DNA of 64,000 nucleotides from contig JARYGU010000023.1 in the NCBI GenBank assembly GCA_033795365.1, forward strand, positions 9,040 through 73,039. The letters are read 5' to 3'. This document shows, in pieces, positions 17,221 through 25,550 of the stretch. Both the position numbers and the translations under genes were made by a program. The stretch is from JARYGU01 sp033795365 (GTDB taxonomy: Bacteria > Pseudomonadota > Alphaproteobacteria > Rhizobiales > Rhizobiaceae). Every line of letters starts with the position of its first letter. Position 1 is the stretch's first letter. Under the pieces are notes generated by a model that did no database searches, was not told the origin of the DNA, and saw only the letters and a program-made list of their open reading frames with translations.

Positions 17221-17990
17221 TGACCTCTACCACCGGCATTAAGCTTGAAACCGTCTCGCGCTCCTTCAATGGGCGCGAGACGATCGTTCAGGCGCTCGAC
17301 GATGTTTCGCTTAACTGTCCCGCAGGCTCGTTCACGGCGTTGATCGGCCCGTCCGGCTGCGGCAAGTCCACTATGCTGCGCCTCTCGCTTGGTCTCGATG
17401 AGCCGACTTCCGGCGAGATCTGCATTGCCGGCATGAAACCGCAGCAGGCGGTCAAGGCCGGTCTCACCGGCGTTGCTTTCCAGGATGCGGCGCTGATGCC
17501 CTGGCGCAGCGTCGAGGACAACATCGCTCTGCCGCTCGATGTGCTCGGCCGCAAGCGGTCCGATTTCACCGGCAAGATCGCCGAACTTATCGAACTCGTA
17601 GGCCTTAAGGGTTTCGAAAAGGCGCTGCCCGGCGAACTTTCTGGCGGCATGCGCCAGCGAGTCGCTATCGCCCGCGCCCTCGTAACCGATCCCAGGGTCC
17701 TCTTCCTCGATGAACCTTTTGGTGCGCTCGACCAGATTTTGCGCCGCCAGATGAACCTGGAACTACAGCGCATCTGGATGGAAAGCTGTGCCACGACCCT
17801 GCTCGTCACCCATGGTATCGACGAAGCCGTTTTCCTTGCGGACCGGGTTGTCGTGATGCAGAACCGTCCGGGCCGCATCGGCGAGATCGTAGATATCCCG
17901 CTTGCTCGCCCTCGCTTGCCGGAAGTCTTTACGACGCCAGAATTCCACGCACTTGAAGATCAGGTCGCGGAGGCGCTGGATGGCCACTAA
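17220..17990 (+). CDS. NitT/TauT-family ABC transporter ATPase
   Basis: A 256-residue ATPase with Walker A (GPSGCGKS), Q-loop (VAFQDAALMPWRSVEDN), signature [15 protein letters not shown] and Walker B LFLDEPFGALD. The MPWRSV variant after the Q-loop is characteristic of the SsuB/TauB/ThiZ branch. Its ATG overlaps the stop of the binding-protein gene, and its 3' end overlaps the fused permease gene by 11 bases, so translation is tightly coupled. It powers uptake for the transporter encoded at 16249-19578. Confidence 0.92.
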   Translation: MTSTTGIKLETVSRSFNGRETIVQALDDVSLNCPAGSFTALIGPSGCGKSTMLRLSLGLDEPTSGEICIAGMKPQQAVKAGLTGVAFQDAALMPWRSVEDNIALPLDVLGRKRSDFTGKIAELIELVGLKGFEKALPGELSGGMRQRVAIARALVTDPRVLFLDEPFGALDQILRRQMNLELQRIWMESCATTLLVTHGIDEAVFLADRVVVMQNRPGRIGEIVDIPLARPRLPEVFTTPEFHALEDQVAEALDGH

Positions 17991-19578
17991 AACGGCCTTT
18001 GGGACTGCCAAACGGGCAACCGATTTCCGGCATTGGTCCGCGTTCAGAAACGCGGCCATTCTGCTTGTCGTCTGGGAAGTCCTCGGGCGTTTCAAGCTCG
18101 TCGCCAGTGGCGCGCTGCCGGCCCCGACCGAAGTCCTCGTCCGGTTCTGGCAGGATCGCGGCGACTATTCCGCGCATATCCTCGCCACCTTCCAGGGCGC
18201 CTCGCTCGGCTTCCTGATCGGCAATGGGCTTGCTATCCTCGCCGGCATTCTCTTCGCCGTCTCGCCCGTCGCGGCAAGGCTCGGGCGCGGCCTCAATGTC
18301 GCGATCTTCGCACTGCCGCCGATCGCCATCTCGCCGATCCTGGTCCTCACCTTCTCCGGCATGACGCCGCGCGTTGTGCTTGCCGCACTCGGCTGTTATT
18401 TCGTCACCATGAGCGCCACCGTCACCGGCATCAGCCAAACGGACCGGCGCATGCTCGACGTGGTCCGCGCCTATGGTGGAGGACGTCTTGCTCTCCTGCG
18501 CCTCGTCGAAGTCCGCGCCGCCTTGCCGGCCGTGCTGGCGGGGTTGAGGGTCGCCGCTCCGGCGGCCGTGCTCGGTTCCATCCTTGCGGAATTTGGCGGC
18601 GGCGGGCGTTTTGGCCTCGGCGCCTATCTCATCGGCTCGCTCGGCCGCGCCGATCCCGCCCGCCTCTGGGGCATCGGTCTTGCCGCAACCTGCATGGCGC
18701 TGATCGCCTATGGCATTTTTGCCTTCATCGAAGCTCGCCTCACCCGCTCGACGCGTGCCGTGACAGTTGCCGCGACGCCGCTTGGTATTCGCGCTGAGGG
18801 TAGCTTTCTATCCACGGTCGTCATCACACTCGCCTCGATCGCCCTGCCCTTCATCGTCTGGTGGTCGCTCCTTAAAGTGCTTGGCACGCCGGCGATGATC
18901 GCCAAGACGCCGGCCGGTGTCTTCGATTATCTCTTCCTCGCGCCATCCGCACCGTCAGCCCAGTCGCGAATGATCGCAGCGCTTACCCAGACATTGCCCA
19001 TGACACTGCTCGGCATGGCCGCCGGGCTTGCCTTCGCCTTTGCGCTGGCGCTCGCCACGGTCGTGCGGCCCGGCATCGTCCGTTCGTTCATGCCGGTGGC
19101 GCTCGTCACACAGACCATGCCGCTCGTGGCGCTGACGCCGTTGCTCGTGCTGCTTCTCGGACGTGGGCTCTCGGTCATCCTCTGGATTACCATCTCGGTC
19201 ACCTTCTTCCCGGCCTTCGTCACACTGGCTCAAGGGCTCGGCATGGTGTCGCGCGGCGCGCTGGATGTGGTGCGTGCCTATGGCGCAAGCCCGTTGACGC
19301 AACTCAGGCTCGTCTCGATCCCGGCATCCCTGCCTTATCTCTTCGCCGCCATGCGGCTTGCCGTACCGCGTGCGCTGCTTGGCGTGATGATCGCTGAATG
19401 GCTGGCGACGGGAACGGGGCTCGGAAACCTGCTCAACCAGTCGCGTGGCTATCTCGACTACGGCATGATCTGGTCGGTCGCGATGGCCTCGGTGCTGATC
19501 TCCGTCTTTTTCTACCAGATCGTCATCTTCATCGAACGGCGCGTGCTCGGCCAATACGGCATGCAGCCTGCCGAATAG
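17980..19578 (+). CDS. Fused double-permease of NitT/TauT-type ABC transporter
   Basis: A 532-residue membrane protein, about twice the usual SsuC/TauC/ThiX length, made of two BPD-type permease domains in tandem. Each has its own EAA-type loop: RMLDVVRAYGGGRLALLRLVEVRAALP in the first half (about residue 150) and GALDVVRAYGASPLTQLRLVSIPASLP in the second (about 425). Each is followed by an LGxxxAE motif (VLGSILAEFGGGG; LLGVMIAEWLATGTGLG). A single polypeptide would thus supply both membrane halves of the transporter. The start at 17980 lies inside the ATPase 3' end; an upstream extension of the frame has no permease character. No stop or frameshift separates the halves, so it is a real fusion. 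Confidence 0.9.
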   Translation: MATKTAFGTAKRATDFRHWSAFRNAAILLVVWEVLGRFKLVASGALPAPTEVLVRFWQDRGDYSAHILATFQGASLGFLIGNGLAILAGILFAVSPVAARLGRGLNVAIFALPPIAISPILVLTFSGMTPRVVLAALGCYFVTMSATVTGISQTDRRMLDVVRAYGGGRLALLRLVEVRAALPAVLAGLRVAAPAAVLGSILAEFGGGGRFGLGAYLIGSLGRADPARLWGIGLAATCMALIAYGIFAFIEARLTRSTRAVTVAATPLGIRAEGSFLSTVVITLASIALPFIVWWSLLKVLGTPAMIAKTPAGVFDYLFLAPSAPSAQSRMIAALTQTLPMTLLGMAAGLAFAFALALATVVRPGIVRSFMPVALVTQTMPLVALTPLLVLLLGRGLSVILWITISVTFFPAFVTLAQGLGMVSRGALDVVRAYGASPLTQLRLVSIPASLPYLFAAMRLAVPRALLGVMIAEWLATGTGLGNLLNQSRGYLDYGMIWSVAMASVLISVFFYQIVIFIERRVLGQYGMQPAE

Positions 19579-19601
19579 AGCCTCAACAGGAAGGAGTTCC
19601 C

Positions 19602-20342
19602 ATGTCCATCGCCGATCACAAGGCATCCGTCCGCGAACGGGTTTGGAGCGAGTTGCGCAAGGTTGCCGTGCCCGACAGCCGCTTTCACTTCGAGTTCGGC
19701 GAATTCATCGCCGATTTCGAAGGCGGCGAGAAAGCCGTAGACCGGCTGACGGATCACCGCTTCTACCGGGATGCCGAACTGATCTTCATCACGCCGGACA
19801 ATTGCCTCGACCGGCTGCGCCTGCAGGCGTTGAAGGATGGCAAGACCGTGCTGATGACCACCTATTCGATCAAGCGCGGCTTCTGGCTACTCGAACCCAA
19901 CGTCATCTCCCCGGACCTCTATCTCTACGCCTCGACACTCGATGGCATGGAGCGCATCGGCCGCCCCGTCGATCTGAAGGACATCGCCACCATGCCGAAG
20001 GTCGACTACATGGTGACCGGCACGGGTGCGATCAATCTGGAAGGCGTGCGCTTCGGCAAGGGTCACGGCTTCTTCGACGCCGAATGGGGCATGCTCTACC
20101 AGATCAAGCGGATATCGACCGATACCCCCTGCGCGGCGGTGGTGCATGAGTGTCAGGTGCTCAGCGAAAAGCTGACGCCCGACGTCTACGACACTGTGGT
20201 CGACGTGATCTTCACCCCAACTCGCACCATCGAGGTGAGTGATCCGCACAAGCCGACCTGCGGCATCATCTGGGATCGCCTCGAACAGCACATGTTAGAC
20301 ACCATCCCGCCGCTGCAGGAACTGAAGGCGATGGGGCTTTAA
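19602..20342 (+). CDS. COG0212 protein, 5-formyltetrahydrofolate cycloligase-like (copy 2)
   Basis: A 246-residue paralogue of the protein at 15474. It shares FITPDNCLDRLR (62-73), TTYSIKRGFW and FGKGHGFFD (151-159). A clear AAGGAG ribosome-binding site precedes the ATG at 19602, 23 bases after the permease stop, so it is the last gene of the operon. A hairpin with a T-rich tail follows. Having two COG0212 copies bracketing one transporter argues that the protein acts on the imported compound or forms a hetero-oligomer. Its reaction is unknown; an ATP-dependent cyclisation like that of its folate-acting relatives is a reasonable guess. Confidence 0.8.
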   Translation: MSIADHKASVRERVWSELRKVAVPDSRFHFEFGEFIADFEGGEKAVDRLTDHRFYRDAELIFITPDNCLDRLRLQALKDGKTVLMTTYSIKRGFWLLEPNVISPDLYLYASTLDGMERIGRPVDLKDIATMPKVDYMVTGTGAINLEGVRFGKGHGFFDAEWGMLYQIKRISTDTPCAAVVHECQVLSEKLTPDVYDTVVDVIFTPTRTIEVSDPHKPTCGIIWDRLEQHMLDTIPPLQELKAMGL

Positions 20343-20355
20343 GCCGGCTTTACGG

Positions 20356-20379
20356 GCTGCCCGGTGGGGATCGGGCAGC
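20356..20379 (+). terminator. Probable Rho-independent terminator of the COG0212-transporter operon
   Basis: An 8-bp stem (20356-20363 with 20372-20379) and 8-base loop, followed by TTATTTGGTT, starting 14 bases after the copy-2 stop codon. Confidence 0.6.
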
Positions 20380-20773
20380 TTATTTGGTTGCGGGGCAAGC
20401 GGATGCCCGCGCGGATCAGCCTTGTTCTTCCGGCCGGAAGGATTTGCCTAACGTGTGCACGAGACGGTTGGCTCAGCCGAAGATCCCCGTCGACAGGATC
20501 AAGTTGAGAATTTGCACTTCGGGATTTGGCTTCAGTACGTTCCTGGAGAGACAAGCCGGAAAACCGTTGCAATGATCTGTGACCCATCCGCAGGCGCTGC
20601 ACAATTGTGGGAGCCGATCGCCGGGAGGAAAGGGATTGACGTATCTTACCCCAACCGACCGCAGCACTGGTCAGTGCTGCGGTCGGACGTGGACGTCGTG
20701 CAAAAGCCATGGTGATCGCAGAATTGGGAATGCGCACCAAATTAGTGCCGATGTTACCGCGGTCCCGCGCCTG
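20380..20773. other. Non-coding stretch with an isolated long palindrome
   Basis: No open frame here has recognisable similarity. A perfect 15-bp inverted repeat with a 2-base centre spans 20656-20687. It lies about 87 bases beyond the end of the decayed capA gene on the minus strand. It could be a terminator without a T-run or the end of a lost mobile element. Confidence 0.4.
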
Positions 20774-22222
20774 TCACTTCCCGGACTCCAAGCTCGGCGA
20801 CAAGATTATATCAGCGGCACCGAACGTACCCGTCCAGGGCCGCATCGTTTGCGGACCTATCAGTGGCAGTAGTTCTCCCTTTAGGTCTTGAAAAGGATAT
20901 GAACCCCGCCCCTCTTGAAGCTTGTACGCGCCAATCGCTGTAGGATCAGGAACCGGACGCGCTTCACGACCGTTGGCTACCACAATCCTCCCACGGCATT
21001 CCTCGAGAGAAATCGTCACGCCGTATTTTTGTGAACGGACCGCCAAATCCGCAATCATCTCGATTGCAAGCCTTTTCGGAGCTGGAACCGGAACGATCCG
21101 CTCATGATAGTTGTCGATTTCCAACCTCTCACCGCCAATCACAATGGGATGAAGGTCGATCGATTGGAGCTTGGCACTTCCGTCGAAGCGGCATGTCGCG
21201 ACCACGCTCTTCCAAACATCCGGCGCGCTCCGCACCACTTCGCCCTCATTGAGATGGAAGAGAAAATTGCCAAGCCCAAAGAAGATCGGCGCGCCGCGAT
21301 AGATTTCGATGGGCTGCAGGACCGGAGCGCCATGGCTGACGAACATTCTCGCGCCAGCGTCAACACAAGCACACGCAAGCGACTGAATCCATGTGGGAAC
21401 CTCCCGCCAGTTCGGCTCCCAATGATGGTCGTGTAGGTAGGCGATGACGAAGGCGCCCTCCGCAGCGGCTTGACGGACCTTCGAGAGGTGACCTTGCAGG
21501 CCCGCCTCGTCCACCGGGATCCGGCGCCTGTTCTGCGAGGAGCGGCAAAAAAACGTTCCGTAGAAATCGATCTCGTCAGCCGATTGAAGTTCAGGCAGAT
21601 CGTGCGGCTGGGCATAGTTGCCCGTTCCATCGGGCTGCTTTGAAAGGTGTCCCGTACCCCGGCCAGGCTGGCAAACACCGTAGGGTCAACCTCGAACCGC
21701 CTTGAGACTTCGAGGCCATTCACGCCGGGGCTCGCAGGACGCCGATCTGTCGCATCGGCCGCGTACATGGTCGCCGGACCGGGTCCAGCGTCCATGGCAA
21801 CGAGCGCCACTCGCCTTGTGCCGCAGGTTTTCATCCCAGGCCGGCGCGCATCCGTGGCATCGACACCGATGCTGGCGTAAGGAACTCTCTCTCCGCCACT
21901 TCTTCGAGCGTTGACAGGACGCCCAGAGGCCCACGTCGAAGGCGTGGTTATTGGAGAGCGCCAGCGCATTGAAGCCGATGTCCTTCAGCGCATCTAACAC
22001 CGCGAGCGCCGAACAGCCGAAGTAGGAACCTTTCATCGGCCATCCGCCGTGCCGGCCGTACACCGTCGTCTCGAAGTTCGTGAAGGCGATATCAGCCTGC
22101 CGGATCGCTGCCGATGCGATTGCCGGTCGCTTTCTCGATTCCGGCCGCCGGTTCGGCACAGTCGAAGCGGGAAAGGCGTCGGCAATGCGGATTCTCAAAG
22201 TGCCCGGTTCGCCGCTTGCCAA
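20774..22222 (-). pseudogene. capA-family (poly-gamma-glutamate capsule synthesis-like) pseudogene, multiple frameshifts
   Basis: Pieces of a CapA/PGA-cap metallophosphatase-like protein appear in different minus-strand frames in the right order. The N-terminal part reads ADIAFTNFETTV and FNALALSNNHAFD (about 22100-21930). A short middle piece reads GVLSTLEEVAE in another frame. Then YASIGVDATDARRP to RRFEVDPTVFASLAG follows in a third frame (about 21890-21650). Finally the C-terminal 250 residues, with VIAYLHDHHW, FVSHGAPVLQPIEIYRG and IFFGLGNFLF, continue to the stop at 20774. At least three frameshifts are needed, so the gene is dead rather than mis-sequenced once. The expected N-terminal GD motif region is not recognisable. 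CapA proteins are typically 350-450 residues, matching the summed length. Confidence 0.85.
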
Positions 22223-22562
22223 CCGCCAGCTCCACTATTTCGACCTGACGGTACTCGATAAACATCAACAGGATTTTTCCTATACCTTCCGCCAGCGCAG
22301 CGGCGGCTGCCGATTTTATTTGGTCGATGGCGGTGAATACTGTCCCGACCTGCGTCCTGAAGGCTCCTGCCGAACGGGACGAGGAGCTGCGTCTCGCCAT
22401 GCGCCGGCATCTCGGCGTCGCCTGACCCGGAAGTTCATTAAATTTTTCTCGAAGCCGGAGTCCCAAATCGGGAAAACCGATCGTCTATCCCACGAGCGGA
22501 ATGTACAGCCGTTCCTAGTGGTGGACTGCGGCGCCTTGAACGCCGTACGATTGGGGGCTTCG
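22223..22562. other. No clear gene between capA remnant and receptor remnant
   Basis: The receptor frame is open upstream to 22080, but that extension overlaps the capA remnant on the other strand and has no receptor or signal-peptide character. One plus-strand frame ending near 22426 has a regulator-like tail (DEELRLAMRRHLGVA) too short to name. Confidence 0.35.
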
Positions 22563-23776
22563 ATGACTAAGACTAAATCCGCCTCGCGCGGGGCCTGGGC
22601 AGGCCTCAAGGCGGTGTTTCTGACGGGGACAGCACTCGTGATGCTGCCCCCCGTCGTGCCGGCGATGGTGCGAGAAGCTCTGGCACAGGCGACGGAGCAA
22701 TCGATCTCCGTGCCGGCCGGCACGCTGACGCCCGAACAGGCGCTGAGGACAGTGCTCGCAGGCACCGGCGCCGACGCCCGCTTTGCCGACAGCAACCAGG
22801 TGACGTTGCAGAACGGCGCTGCCGTTTCCGGAGCGGTGCCGGAGAGCGCGACGGAACTTGAACCGATCACTATCTATGGCGCACGCAACGCGACGACCTT
22901 GGGCGGCACGACGAGCAGCGTCGCCATTTTGAATGCCGAGACCTTGGCTGACAGCCAGATCCGCACCACGCAGGACACCTATCGCCGCATGGCGAACGTG
23001 CTGGACAGCGCCACGGTCAACGCCGGCTTCGTCATCCGAGGCATGAGCTCCGAAGGCCTGGTACCCTCCGGGGGGGCCGGCCGGTTCGGTCTATGTCGAT
23101 GGCATCCTCCAGACCAGGTACAATGCCCGCTTCGGCGCGCGCAACCTCTGGGACGTCGAGCAGGTCGAGGTCTATCGCGGCCCGCAATCGACGCTATCTG
23201 GCCGCGCGGCGATGACCGGCGCCATCTACATCAAGTCGAAGGATCCGACCTTCGACAGGCAAGTCGAACTTTCCGCCACCGTCGGCAGCAACGGCCTCGC
23301 AGGCACCGCCTTCATGGTGAATACGCCGCTCGTCGAGGACCAGATCGCGCTGCGCATCTCGGGCGCCTTCGAGCGTTCGCACGCCGAGCCCAGCTATTCC
23401 GACTTCAGGATCTTCGACAATTACGACGAGCTGACGACCGATATCAGCGGCGTGCTGCGCGCCAAGTTGCTGATCACGCCGTCCGAGATGCCGGACACTC
23501 GCGCCCTGCTCACCTATTCCTATTCGAAAGATCGACCGAACGACGCCCTCGTCGGCCTCTATTCGGGCCGAGGCGACTTCAACAATTCTCCGGTTACCTA
23601 TACGGAATATCGCTGGACCGAGGTGCACAATCTCGGGCTCGAGATCACGCACGACATCTCTGACACGCTGCGGTTCACCTCGCAGACCGGCTACCAATAC
23701 GGCATCAACAACCGGCGCTCTATCGATTATGGCACCGAGGGCGTGATCAACGGCATTACTCTGAACCGCCGCGGCC
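22563..23776 (+). pseudogene. TonB-dependent receptor pseudogene (frameshifted and truncated)
   Basis: The start at 22563 gives a long signal peptide, then a secretin/TonB N-terminal (STN) domain (SISVPAGTLTPEQALRTVLAG) and the beginning of a plug domain (DSATVNAGFVIRGMSSEGL). A run of seven G at 23070-23076 breaks the frame. Removing one G joins SGG directly to PAGSVYVDGI, the conserved plug sequence, after which DVEQVEVYRGPQSTLSGR and the first beta-strands follow in the other frame. Similarity ends around 23770 (GVINGITLN), so only about 400 of the usual 700-800 residues remain and the barrel is missing. The intact protein would have been a FecA-type siderophore receptor. The truncation makes it non-functional even without the frameshift. 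Confidence 0.85.
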
Positions 23777-23925
23777 CTCGGTTGAGAACTGCCGTTACGA
23801 TACGCCCGCCCTTCAGCACCCTTTCAAGCGCGCGTCAGCTCTTTCGCACTAAATTCTTGCAATCGCTGACACAGCCGGAAAGGCAAGTTTTGAGCACCTG
23901 CGCAGCATACCGCGCAAGATATTGT

Positions 23926-24423
23926 CTACGCGCTCAATGCGTTGCTGAGATCTTTCAATCCAATCATCAGCATCATCGGATCGGACGGAGACGGCAAGAA
24001 TCCAATAGCCTCATAGAAGGCACGTGCGTCATCGGAGATCGCATGCACCAGCACGCCGCGAATACCGAGGATTTCGGCGGCATTGAGCAGTCGCAGACCG
24101 GCATCACGCACCAACGCCCGACCGATACCGCGGCCTTGATACGACAGGTCGATAGCCAGTCGACCAAGTACAGCGACTGGAATCGGGTCTGGCATATTTC
24201 GCTTCAAGCGGCCTGGTGCTTCCGGTGCCCTCACCGCGCCGGAGGCGAGAGCATAATAGGCAACCACACGATTTCCCTCGCAGACCACGAAAGTACGAGA
24301 CGCACCGCCCACCTGATTGGCGCGCGCTCGTCGACGCAGCCAATCATCAAGCTCTGGAACACCGGAGTCAAACTCGACAAGCTCATGATGCTCGGCCAAG
24401 GCAGCCGGGGAACTAAGGGTCAC
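23926..24423 (-). CDS. TacT-like GNAT toxin
   Basis: A 165-residue GNAT acetyltransferase of the type II toxin class that acetylates aminoacyl-tRNA. Features are an early LVEFDSGVPELDDWLRRRA block, GRLAIDLSYQGRGIGRALV (acetyl-CoA loop) and a late ARAFYEAIGF with the conserved Tyr, as in TacT/AtaT toxins. The start is a GTG at 24423 overlapping the antitoxin stop by three bases, a coupling typical of these modules. The gene is intact although it is surrounded by pseudogenes, which fits retention by addiction. The C-terminal tail matches normal length. Confidence 0.88.
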   Translation of the reverse strand: MTLSSPAALAEHHELVEFDSGVPELDDWLRRRARANQVGGASRTFVVCEGNRVVAYYALASGAVRAPEAPGRLKRNMPDPIPVAVLGRLAIDLSYQGRGIGRALVRDAGLRLLNAAEILGIRGVLVHAISDDARAFYEAIGFLPSPSDPMMLMIGLKDLSNALSA

Positions 24424-24716
24424 GCCTCATCCCATGGGGCTTTGATCGACATTGTGCGTTTCAGACGCTCATTCGACGGTGCTGGCGCATCGAGCCGGGC
24501 AAGGTATTCAGCATAGGCCTCGGGGCTGACCGTGAAGACGGTACGGTCAAGCAGCACTTCCTCGGCGCGGCGTTCGGAAGCCTCCAGCATGAAATCCGTC
24601 CGCGTCTTGCCAAGCAGTTCAGCCGCGCGGTCGATGAGATTGCGCGTCGCGGGTTTGATGCGGATATTCAGTGGAACACTCGCGTCTACATTTTTGCTCG
24701 TATGTGACATCGGCAT
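24420..24716 (-). CDS. TacA-like DUF1778 antitoxin
   Basis: A 98-residue protein with a ribbon-helix-helix N-terminus (VPLNIRIKPATRNLIDRAAELLGKTRTDFM) of the DUF1778/TacA family and a C-terminal toxin-neutralising tail (SPEAYAEYLARLDAPAPSNERL). It represses its own promoter and blocks the GNAT toxin encoded immediately downstream. Start choice: the ATG at 24716 has GGAG six bases upstream. An in-frame TTG further upstream and an ATG at 24710 are alternatives. The order antitoxin-toxin and overlap are canonical. Confidence 0.88.
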   Translation of the reverse strand: MPMSHTSKNVDASVPLNIRIKPATRNLIDRAAELLGKTRTDFMLEASERRAEEVLLDRTVFTVSPEAYAEYLARLDAPAPSNERLKRTMSIKAPWDEA

Positions 24717-24729
24717 GGGCAACTCCAAT

Positions 24730-24792
24730 GTGATAATGGTATATAACGTAACGACACCATCATTACAAGATCGGTAATGACGGCATCGTTAC
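24730..24792. promoter_or_regulatory. Putative TacA operator/promoter region
   Basis: AT-rich segment before the antitoxin start with inverted elements: ATGGT (24736-24740) with ACCAT (24756-24760), and an imperfect palindrome GTAATGACGGCATCGTTAC at 24774-24792. Ribbon-helix-helix antitoxins commonly bind such repeats. The assignment is by position only. Confidence 0.35.
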
Positions 24793-24976
24793 GGATACAT
24801 ACGCTGATGGGTTGTTGGTTATAGGTCCCGAAGGGATGCGAACCTCCGAGCCCATTATTTCGATATCAGTTTGCAGTTGAAGTGAATCGAACTTGCGGTC
24901 CTATAATTGATCCGGCCTATATGTTTGATCCCATGGTTTGATGGTGTGATCCTCTCTTTGGATGGAAGGATTGCCT

Positions 24977-25140
24977 ATGGGGCAAGTTCGTCACGAAATC
25001 GCCACGACCACCACGCGGTCAGAGCAGCAATACAGCGATCGCAAGCTTCGCTCGCTACGGCTCTGTCCGAGGATAGGGAGGCGGCCATCGTGACGTTCCG
25101 GCCCCATACGCTTCTGCCGTTCCGCCAGCCACTATCGCGA
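24977..25140 (+). mobile_element. IS481-type transposase remnant
   Basis: A translation starting at the ATG at 24977 gives MGQVRHEIATTT, close to the usual N-terminus of IS481-group transposases. It is continued in the next frame by HHAVRAAIQRSQASLATALSEDREAAIVTFRPHTLLPF, matching the helix-turn-helix and the AFRRHTLLPLDD region of those proteins. A piece between SLATALS and EDREA is missing, and the catalytic DDE domain is absent. No terminal repeats were identified. This is a decayed fragment, marking past insertion next to the toxin-antitoxin module. Confidence 0.6.
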
Positions 25141-25248
25141 ACTGCGTACAGCGGCCATGGGCATGTGGGCCGAAATCGCTCGGATATAACGGCAAGCCGG
25201 GCAGGAAGGCACCCTATCACCTCACGGAGGTTAAGTTTACGGTGCCCG

Positions 25249-25460
25249 TCAACGCAAATCGCCAACACCGGTGTTGTCCAGCCGAACTGTATTCACAACC
25301 TCGAGAACGGCGGCAACCACCACATCGGGCCAAACGAATTGGATATAGTGTCCGGAATTCGCCAGAAGTTGGTGCCGGCTGCGCGTCGACCAAGAGGCTT
25401 CGTCTTCATGCAGCTTCCTCCAAACTTCACGATGACGCGTGTCCGCCTGCCGAGACATGT
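25249..25460 (-). pseudogene. C-terminal fragment of an alpha/beta hydrolase gene
   Basis: The minus-strand frame reads VWRKLHEDEASWSTRSRHQ, then LLANSGHYIQFVWPDVVVAAVLEVVNTVR. This is the standard C-terminus of small alpha/beta hydrolases, including the catalytic His in SGHYIQ. The rest of the fold (nucleophile elbow, acid residue) is absent because the sequence switches to the end of the neighbouring flavoprotein gene around 25550. It is an orphan tail left by a deletion or insertion. Confidence 0.6.
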
Positions 25461-25550
25461 TCTCTGTTTTTATTGCATCTTGCTGAGCGGTGCCATGGCC
25501 GTGAGCACGACTAACGGGCGGTCACCCAGCGTGCGAAAACTGCCGGCCTA

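Noticed and set aside
20455..20715. Plus-strand frame after the COG0212 copy-2 gene
   Set aside because: No domain or ribosome-binding site, and it crosses the terminator-proximal non-coding stretch and a palindrome.
22080..22562. Upstream extension of the TonB receptor frame
   Set aside because: No signal peptide or receptor similarity until the ATG at 22563; overlaps the capA remnant.
24815..24870. Short tRNA-like stretch (GATGCGAACCTCCGAGCCC)
   Set aside because: No cloverleaf could be drawn with acceptor and anticodon stems.
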